Assembly: GCF_002196855.1 (NCBI RefSeq)
Contig: NZ_NIPW01000024.1
Location: 114,326 to 178,325, forward strand
Direction: 5' to 3'
Length of the DNA: 64,000 nt
From: Haematobacter genomosp. 1
Lineage (GTDB): Bacteria; Pseudomonadota; Alphaproteobacteria; Rhodobacterales; Rhodobacteraceae
This document shows positions 58,427-64,000 of the stretch, one piece after another. Under the pieces are notes generated by a model, which saw only the letters and a program-made list of their open reading frames with translations, was not told the DNA's origin and ran no database searches. The position numbers and the translations under genes are program-made. Within the stretch, counting starts at the first letter, position 1, and each line of letters begins with the position of its first letter.

Positions 58427-59788
58427 ATGTCCATTCCCCAGTCCGGCGGCGGGCCGATCGAGAACCGGGCCGCGCTGTCCGACTACCTTGCCTCCGGGTG
58501 CAAGCCGCCGTCCGAGTGGCGCATCGGCACGGAGCATGAGAAGTTCGGCTTCCTGACCGACAGCCACGCACCGCTTCCCTATGACGGCGAGCGTTCGATC
58601 CACGCACTGCTGAAGGGCCTGCAACGCTTCGGCTGGGCACCGGTGGAGGAGCAGGGCAAGCTCATCGGCCTGTCCCGCGACGGCGCGAGCGTGAGCCTCG
58701 AACCCGGCGGGCAGTTCGAGCTTTCCGGCGCCCCCCTCGCCACGGTGCATGAGACGGCCGCGGAAACCGCACGCCATCTGGCCGAAGTGGCGGAGGTCAC
58801 GGCCGATATGGGCGTGGCGTTCATGGGGCTTGGCGCTGCGCCGGAATGGACGCAGGACGAGATGCCGGTGATGCCGAAGGGCCGCTATCGGCTGATGACC
58901 GAATACATGGGCCGCGTGGGCACGCACGGCACCCAGATGATGTATCGCACCTCCACCGTGCAGGTGAACCTCGACTTCGGCTCGGAAGCCGACATGGTGA
59001 AGAAGTTCCGCGTGAGCCTCGCGCTGCAGCCCGTGGCGACGGCGCTGTTCGCCAATTCGCCGTTCTTCGAGGGCAGGCCCAACGGCCATATGAGCTGGCG
59101 CAGCCGGATCTGGCGCGATCTCGATGCCTCCCGCACGGGAATGCTGCCCTTCGTCTTCGAGGAGGGATTCGGGTTCGAGCGGTATGCGGACTGGGTGCTC
59201 GATGTGCCGATGTATTTCGTCTATCGCGACGGAAATTACGTCGATGCGCGGGGGCAGTCCTTCCGCGATTTCCTCGACGGGCGTCTGCCTGCCCTGCCGG
59301 GAGAGACGCCGACCCTGTCCGACTGGGCCGACCATCTGACAACGGTCTTCCCCGAGGTCCGCATCAAGAAGTTCATGGAGATGCGCGGCGCGGATGCGGG
59401 CGACAGGGCGCAGCTTGCGGCGCTGCCCGCCTTCTGGGTCGGTCTGCTCTACGATCAGGACGCGTTGGATGCGGCATGGGAACTGGTGAAGGGCTGGGAC
59501 GCGGCCACGCGGGAGGAGCTGCGCATCGCCGCCTCCGTCGCGGCACTCCGCGGCGAGGCGAATGGCGTCCGGCTCCACGACGTGGCGCGGGAGGCGCTGG
59601 CGCTGGCGGAAGGCGGGCTGAAGGCGCGCAACCGGCTGGATGCCGAAGGGCGTGACGAGACGGTGTTCCTCGCGACCCTGCGGGACAGGGTGGCAAGCGG
59701 CAAGGTGCCTGCCGACCGGCTGCTCGACCTCTATGGCGGGGAATGGGGGCGCGACCTCTCCCGGATCTACGCCTCCCAGCGGTATTGA
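58427..59788 (+). CDS. gshA: Glutamate-cysteine ligase (plant/alphaproteobacterial type)
   Basis: 453 residues, ATG at 58427 after GGAGAG. It makes gamma-glutamylcysteine, the first step of glutathione synthesis. It is the plant-like class: RIGTEHEKFGF (Glu-binding), VSLEPGGQFELSGAPL (metal ligands), YMGRVGTHGTQMMYRTSTVQVNLDFGSEADMV, and FEEGFGFERYADWVLDVPMYFVYRDG. Complete. It supports the presence of the glutathione-using proteins in the window (GST, ArsC-like). Confidence 0.95.
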   Translation: MSIPQSGGGPIENRAALSDYLASGCKPPSEWRIGTEHEKFGFLTDSHAPLPYDGERSIHALLKGLQRFGWAPVEEQGKLIGLSRDGASVSLEPGGQFELSGAPLATVHETAAETARHLAEVAEVTADMGVAFMGLGAAPEWTQDEMPVMPKGRYRLMTEYMGRVGTHGTQMMYRTSTVQVNLDFGSEADMVKKFRVSLALQPVATALFANSPFFEGRPNGHMSWRSRIWRDLDASRTGMLPFVFEEGFGFERYADWVLDVPMYFVYRDGNYVDARGQSFRDFLDGRLPALPGETPTLSDWADHLTTVFPEVRIKKFMEMRGADAGDRAQLAALPAFWVGLLYDQDALDAAWELVKGWDAATREELRIAASVAALRGEANGVRLHDVAREALALAEGGLKARNRLDAEGRDETVFLATLRDRVASGKVPADRLLDLYGGEWGRDLSRIYASQRY

Positions 59789-59828
59789 GCAGGGGCGGGA
59801 GGGGAGGGCCCTCTCGCCGACTTTCGCG

Positions 59829-60440
59829 TTACTTCTTCGCGCCGATGCGGGACTCGGTGCCCGCGATCAGGCGGGAGATGTTCTCGTGATGGCGCAGGAA
59901 GATCAGCACCACGAGCAGCAGGATCAGCCCCACCGTCTGCTGATAGCCCAATACCGAGGCCCAGACGGGCGACAGCGCCGCCGCCACCAGCGCGGAGAGC
60001 GAGGAATACCGCGTGGCATAGGCCACCACGAGCCATGTCACGCAGGCTACGACCCCAACCGGCCAGGCCAGCGCCAGCACCACGCCAAGAAAGGTCGCCA
60101 CTCCCTTGCCGCCGCGAAAGCCGATCCAGACCGGAAACAGGTGGCCAAGGAACGCGGCCAGACCGGCCACCTGCGCCGCGTCCTCGCCCAGAAGGTGGCG
60201 GGCGAGGAGCACGGGCACCGCGCCCTTCACCGCATCGAGCAGCAGGGTCAGCGCCGCCGCCTTCTTGCTTCCCGTTCTGAGCACGTTGGTCGCGCCGATA
60301 TTGCCCGAGCCGATCTCGCGCAGGTTGCCAAGCCCCATCGCCCGGGCCAACAGCAGCCCGAAGGGGATCGACCCCACCAGATAGGCGAGAACCGCCGTGA
60401 CGATCAGCGCGAGCGGGGAGGAGGTCAGCGCAGGGATCAC
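59829..60440 (-). CDS. plsY: Glycerol-3-phosphate acyltransferase
   Basis: 203 residues with about five membrane helices. PlsY acylates glycerol 3-phosphate from acyl-phosphate, starting phospholipid synthesis. Its motifs are GSIPFGLLLAR (motif 1), GSGNIGATNVLR (glycerol-phosphate site), GFRGGKGVATFLGV (motif 2) and the terminal LRHHENISRLIAGTE (motif 3). Its ATG overlaps the stop of the dihydroorotase-like gene, so they are co-transcribed. Confidence 0.96.
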   Translation of the reverse strand: MIPALTSSPLALIVTAVLAYLVGSIPFGLLLARAMGLGNLREIGSGNIGATNVLRTGSKKAAALTLLLDAVKGAVPVLLARHLLGEDAAQVAGLAAFLGHLFPVWIGFRGGKGVATFLGVVLALAWPVGVVACVTWLVVAYATRYSSLSALVAAALSPVWASVLGYQQTVGLILLLVVLIFLRHHENISRLIAGTESRIGAKK

Positions 60441-61786
60441 GCCTGCCCCCCCAGCTTCGCGCCGTGAACCTGCCGGCCGGAGACGAAGGTGGCCGCGACC
60501 TTGCCCTGCATCCGCTCTCCGTCGAACGGCGTGTTCTTGGATTTCGACAGCAGGGTGAAGCGGTCCAGCACGAAGGGGGCATCCGGATCGAACAGCACGA
60601 GATCGGCGGGCGCGCCTTCCGCCAGCCGTCCCGCTTCCAGCCCGAGCCTGCGCGCCGGGTTCAGCGCCAGCGCGCGGAACAGCACCGGCAGGCTCACCAG
60701 TCCCGCATGATGGAGCCGCAGGGCGGCGGGCAGCAGCGTCTGAAGCCCGACGGCACCGGGGGCGGCCTCCTCAAAGGGGAGGCGCTTGGATTCCTCGTCC
60801 TGCGGCGTGTGGAAGGAGGAGATCGTGTCGATCAGCCCGGAGGCCACGGCCTCCACCACCGCGCGGCGGTCCTCCTCCGAGCGGAGGGGCGGCGTCACCT
60901 TGAAAAAGGTGCGGTAGTCGCCGACATCGAGGTCGTTCAGCGTGAGGTGATGGATCGACACACCGGCGGTGACATCCAGCCGCGCCTTCGCCCGTTCCAG
61001 CACCGGCAGCGCGCGGGCGGTGGTGATCTGATCCGCGTGGTAGCGCACGCCCGTCATCTCGACGAGCGTCATGTCCCGCTCCAGCCCCATGCGCTCCGCG
61101 ATGGGCGAGACGCTGGGAAGCCCGCGGAGCGAGGCGAACTTCCCCGATGTCGCCGCCGCGCCGTCCGAAAGGCCCGGATCCTGCGGATGGCCGATCACCA
61201 GCGCGCCCAGCGATTTCGCATAGATCAGGCAGCGGGACAGCACCTTGGTGTTGGTCACCACATGGTCGCAATCGGAAAAGGCCACGGCGCCCGCGTCGAT
61301 GAGGAAGCCGATCTCCACCATCTCGCGCCCCTCCCGCGCGCGGGTCAGCGCGGCGATGTGGCGGATATGGACGGGTGAGACTTCCGCCGCGCGGCGGGTG
61401 ACGAATTCCAGCATCTCCGGGCTGTCGATCGCGGGGTTGGTGTCGGGCCGGACGACCATCGTCGTCACCCCGCCCGCGGCGGCGGCCAGACCGGCGGAGC
61501 GGAAGCTCTCCTTGTGGCGCTCGCCCGGTTCCCCGACCTTCACGCCCATATCGACGATGCCGGGGGCAAGGTGCAGGCCGCGTGCGTCCACCGTCTCGCC
61601 GGTGCGGTCTTGCCCGTCCACGGCGGCGATGCGGCCCTCCGCGATGCGGATGGTGCCGGGCCGCACCTCGCCCGCCTCGGGATCGACCAGCCGGACATTG
61701 GTGAGCAACAGGCCCGCGCCGCTGTTGGCGGGCGGTGCGGCGAGGGCTGCGCCGCCCCCTGTCAGAGCTTCGTTCGCCTCGGTCAT
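60437..61786 (-). CDS. Dihydroorotase homologue lacking metal ligands (PyrC'/PyrX type)
   Basis: 449 residues; the ATG at 61786 is preferred because GGAGG lies five bases upstream. The overall amidohydrolase sequence is dihydroorotase-like (APGIVDMG...EPGERHKESFRSAGLAAAAGGVTTMVV, KVTPPLRSEEDR, FVLDRFTLLSKSKNTPF), but the metal and catalytic residues have been lost. 'DxHVHLREPG' reads DMGVKVGEPG (both His gone), 'HxED' reads HPQD, and 'ATDHAPH' reads SSFHTPQ. Inactive homologues of this kind (PyrX, PyrC') act as structural partners of aspartate carbamoyltransferase in pseudomonads and others. pyrB is only 1 kb upstream on the same strand, which supports that role. An active PyrC would have to be elsewhere. 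Confidence 0.85.
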   Translation of the reverse strand: MTEANEALTGGGAALAAPPANSGAGLLLTNVRLVDPEAGEVRPGTIRIAEGRIAAVDGQDRTGETVDARGLHLAPGIVDMGVKVGEPGERHKESFRSAGLAAAAGGVTTMVVRPDTNPAIDSPEMLEFVTRRAAEVSPVHIRHIAALTRAREGREMVEIGFLIDAGAVAFSDCDHVVTNTKVLSRCLIYAKSLGALVIGHPQDPGLSDGAAATSGKFASLRGLPSVSPIAERMGLERDMTLVEMTGVRYHADQITTARALPVLERAKARLDVTAGVSIHHLTLNDLDVGDYRTFFKVTPPLRSEEDRRAVVEAVASGLIDTISSFHTPQDEESKRLPFEEAAPGAVGLQTLLPAALRLHHAGLVSLPVLFRALALNPARRLGLEAGRLAEGAPADLVLFDPDAPFVLDRFTLLSKSKNTPFDGERMQGKVAATFVSGRQVHGAKLGGQA

Positions 61787-62209
61787 GGCAGCCTCCGCCT
61801 CCGTTTCCGTCGCAGCATCATGCCGCGTCATTTCTTTGCGGCTGGGAGCCGCTGTATCATGGCGCGCGCCCGCAGCCGGTTCGGCACGGTTTCACGCCGC
61901 GCCTTTGCCCGCGCGATCTGCGATTTCGCCGTGGCGGCGTTGCTGCATCCGCCCGCGGTATCGCGCCGCGTGGATTTCCATAGCGCCCCGGATCGCGCGG
62001 GTCCATGGTCCGGTCGGTTGAGGCGGCGCCGATCTCCCAGTGAATGCCGATCTCCCGGTGAATGCGGGCAGCGACCGCGCCCTCGGCATCTCGGCGAAGG
62101 CTCGTAAGCCCTTGCACCGCTGTTCCGGGGAGGGGGCTTGGCGACATCCCGCGCCGCGGTGGTCCGCCGTCCATCCTCGAACCCGACCCCAGCGATTGAG
62201 TGCCGGTCC
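61787..62209. other. Gap upstream of the dihydroorotase-like gene; no gene seen
   Basis: 423 bp with a local duplication (GAATGCCGATCTCCC and GTGAATGCCGATCTCCCG near 62030-62060 read as neighbouring similar words). Otherwise nothing recognised. It should contain a promoter for the dihydroorotase-like gene and plsY. Confidence 0.4.
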
Positions 62210-62773
62210 TCAAGGCCGTAGGATCTCGCCGCCCGCGCGGATCTTCCGCATCATGTCATGGACGCGGCGGGCCTCGGCGATCCGCTGAAAGCCGATGCGG
62301 CGGCGGCCGGGGCGGTTGGAGTTGAACTGCTGCCCGAACCAGATCGTGCCGGGCACCTCTCCGTCGTAGTCGAGCAGCACCATCTCATCCAGCGGCCAGG
62401 ATTTCAGCCGCTTGCGCCCCATGGGGTCGGTTGCGATGAAGGCGCGCCGGTCGGTGAGCGTATAGACGGTGTGGCGCAGGACGTAGGCCTCCCAGAGAAG
62501 CCGCAGGCCGCCATGCCACAGCCCGCCAAGCAGGATCATCACGCCGAACAGCGGAAACAGCCGGGCGATGAGGTCGTCCCCCCCGGCCTCCACCGTCACG
62601 GCGATCCAGACGAGGCCGAAGATCACCAGCGGCAATGCCGAGGCGAGCCGCCCCAGCGAGGCGCGCGACAGGTCCAGCCCCGGTTCGGGCTGCCCCTGCC
62701 AGAGAACCCGCTCTCCCGGTTCCAATATGCCTTCCCAGCCGCCGGAGGCGGAAGCGCCCTGTGTCAGGCCCAC
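62210..62773 (-). CDS. Membrane protein with PH-like C-terminal domain (unknown function)
   Basis: 187 residues. It begins with [16 protein letters not shown], a pattern typical of bacterial PH-domain/YdbT-like proteins. Two membrane helices follow ([20 protein letters not shown] and [23 protein letters not shown]), then [47 protein letters not shown], the usual bPH strand pattern. Its start overlaps the pyrB stop by 10 bp. Such genes frequently sit beside pyrB in relatives; function unknown. Confidence 0.75.
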   Translation of the reverse strand: MGLTQGASASGGWEGILEPGERVLWQGQPEPGLDLSRASLGRLASALPLVIFGLVWIAVTVEAGGDDLIARLFPLFGVMILLGGLWHGGLRLLWEAYVLRHTVYTLTDRRAFIATDPMGRKRLKSWPLDEMVLLDYDGEVPGTIWFGQQFNSNRPGRRRIGFQRIAEARRVHDMMRKIRAGGEILRP

Positions 62774-63726
62774 TCACCCACCGCCTGCCGCCCACGCTCC
62801 GCCCGCAGGTTGCGGGCCAGCAGGTCCATCGCCGCCATGCGGACGGCCACGCCCATCTCCACCTGCTCCTGAATGACCGAGCGGTTGATGTCGTCGGCGA
62901 TGGTGCCGTCGATCTCCACCCCCCGGTTCATCGGGCCGGGGTGCATGACGATGGCATCTTCCTTTGCGTGGGAAAGCTTTTCGGCATCCAGACCGTAGCG
63001 GTGGAAATACTCGCGCTCCGACGGGATGAACGCTCCGTCCATCCGCTCCTTCTGGAGCCGGAGCATCATGACCACATCGGCATCGGCAAGCCCGGCCTTC
63101 ATGTCGTCATATACCTCCACCCCGAATTCCTGCACCCCCGTGGGCATGAGCGTCGGCGGGCCGATCAGGCGGACGCGGTTCTCCATCTTGCCCAGCAGGA
63201 TGATGTTGGACCGCGCGACTCGGCTGTGGGCGATGTCGCCGCAGATCGCGATGGTCAGCCGGTGGAGCCGCCCCTTCGCCCGCCGGATGGTCAATGCGTC
63301 CAGCAGGGCCTGCGTCGGATGCTCATGCCGCCCGTCGCCCGCGTTCAGGACGGCGCAGTTCACCTTCTGCGCAAGCTGGTCCACCGCGCCGGAGTTCTGA
63401 TGCCGCACCACGAGAAGGTCCGGGTGCATGGCGTTCAGGGTAAGCGCCGTGTCGATCAGCGTCTCCCCCTTCTTCACGGAGGATTGCGACACCGCCATGT
63501 TCATCACATCGGCCCCGAGCCGCTTGCCCGCGAGTTCGAAGCTCGCCTGCGTGCGGGTGGAATTCTCGAAGAACATGTTGATCTGGGTCATCCCCGCCAG
63601 CACGTCCGACTGCTTCACCGTGCGCCGGTTCAGCTCCACATATTTGTCGGACAGATCGAGGACGGTGCGGATTTCCTCGGGGTGCAGGGGTTCGATACCC
63701 AAGAGATGCTTCGCCCGGAACGTCAT
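62764..63726 (-). CDS. pyrB: Aspartate carbamoyltransferase catalytic subunit
   Basis: 320 residues, ATG at 63726. It condenses carbamoyl phosphate and aspartate in the second step of pyrimidine synthesis. The carbamoyl-phosphate motif is [15 protein letters not shown] (STRT), followed by [26 protein letters not shown], the [16 protein letters not shown] motif, [14 protein letters not shown] and [11 protein letters not shown]. No regulatory pyrI is visible; the pseudo-dihydroorotase downstream is the likely structural partner. Divergent from the uracil-DNA glycosylase gene. Confidence 0.96.
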   Translation of the reverse strand: MTFRAKHLLGIEPLHPEEIRTVLDLSDKYVELNRRTVKQSDVLAGMTQINMFFENSTRTQASFELAGKRLGADVMNMAVSQSSVKKGETLIDTALTLNAMHPDLLVVRHQNSGAVDQLAQKVNCAVLNAGDGRHEHPTQALLDALTIRRAKGRLHRLTIAICGDIAHSRVARSNIILLGKMENRVRLIGPPTLMPTGVQEFGVEVYDDMKAGLADADVVMMLRLQKERMDGAFIPSEREYFHRYGLDAEKLSHAKEDAIVMHPGPMNRGVEIDGTIADDINRSVIQEQVEMGVAVRMAAMDLLARNLRAERGRQAVGEWA

Positions 63727-63841
63727 GCGTGCCCCCTTCGCTGCCTGCCCGCTTATAGGGCAGGGCGGGCGGGCGGGCAAGGCGGCGCCGGGGCCTCACA
63801 AGGGAGTTTACCCAACACGCGGCGCGGCGTAGGGAAGGGAC

Positions 63842-64000
63842 ATGCTGGAATCGCTCGATCACGAGACGGCCCTCGCGCTGCTGGAATGGCAGATCGAGCT
63901 CGGTGCGACCGAGGCGATCGGCGAGGGTCCGGTGGATCGCTTCGCCGAAAGCGCCGCGGCCCGTGCGCCGCGCGCGCCCGCCCGTTCCGCGGAGGCCCCC
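63842..64000 (+). CDS. Uracil-DNA glycosylase, N-terminal part (runs off the window)
   Basis: 53 codons visible from the ATG at 63842, preceded by GGGAAGGGAC. It begins MLESLDHETALALLEWQIEL, then GATEAIGEGPVDRF, which I recognise as the extension that precedes the family-4/5 uracil-DNA glycosylase domain in Rhodobacterales, followed by an Ala/Pro-rich linker. The catalytic domain lies outside the window, so the assignment rests on this N-terminal tail and on the usual position beside pyrB. Confidence 0.6.
   Translation, partial: MLESLDHETALALLEWQIELGATEAIGEGPVDRFAESAAARAPRAPARSAEAP

Noticed and set aside
1..64000. CRISPR arrays, prophage or toxin-antitoxin modules
   Set aside because: No direct-repeat/spacer pattern, phage structural genes or recognisable toxin-antitoxin pairs were seen.

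Overview
The window is a GC-rich, densely coding chromosomal segment that looks like an alphaproteobacterium of the Rhodobacterales (Rhodobacteraceae/Roseobacter type). The main reasons are many 4-bp ATGA/GTGA start-stop overlaps, the conserved uvrC-pgsA-moaD-moaE order, a PQQ alcohol-oxidation cluster with its own ABC exporter genes, and a pyrB/pseudo-dihydroorotase/plsY arrangement. No phage, CRISPR array or intact mobile element is visible. All identifications are by motif and family memory; no database search was run.

Left part (1-24.8 kb): the 5' end of a malic enzyme gene is followed by a tightly coupled nucleoside-salvage operon (cdd-deoA-deoB-add-upp). Two poorly known envelope proteins come next, then a fatty-acid/acyl-CoA block on the minus strand (two MerR regulators, acyl-CoA dehydrogenase, GST, thiolase, FadB-type multifunctional enzyme) with two thioesterases divergent from it. 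From 15.7 to 23.1 kb lies a PQQ-dependent alcohol oxidation cluster: MoxJ-like binding protein, quinoprotein dehydrogenase, cytochrome c, a second binding protein, ABC permease and ABC ATPase. The last two are separated by an unexplained 1.2-kb stretch. arsC-like, pyrD and a DUF952 gene follow.

Middle (25-45 kb): a periplasmic 5'-nucleotidase, tRNA-Gly(UCC), an unrecognised helical protein, and mntP behind a yybP-ykoY manganese riboswitch with a clear promoter. Then come tRNA-Arg(ACG), an orphan sensor histidine kinase, the rpmH-rnpA-yidD-ttcA block, a dioxygenase-esterase fusion facing an FMN/quinone reductase, and a 9-kb cyclic beta-1,2-glucan synthase gene. A perfect 22-copy 9-bp tandem repeat lies just upstream of the glucan synthase gene.

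Right part (44.8-64 kb): an S49 peptidase with a small zinc-ribbon membrane protein, an FolM/pteridine-reductase-like SDR, and uvrC. A decayed mrr restriction gene broken by an IS3 remnant and a 13-bp duplication interrupts the uvrC-pgsA neighbourhood. After pgsA-moaD-moaE comes a second IS3-family remnant, then an OmpA-family protein, ubiA, rsmE, a tandemly repeated segment with nested mini-reading frames, a GNAT protein, gshA, plsY, a dihydroorotase homologue that has lost its metal ligands, pyrB, and the start of a uracil-DNA glycosylase gene.

The most interesting points are the PQQ/ABC cluster (odd metal site in the dehydrogenase, duplicated C-terminal motif in its cytochrome), the nested repeat segment after rsmE, the 9-bp repeat plus short leader frame ahead of the glucan synthase gene, the pseudo-dihydroorotase, the MhqO-MhqD-like fusion, and the multiply broken mrr locus.
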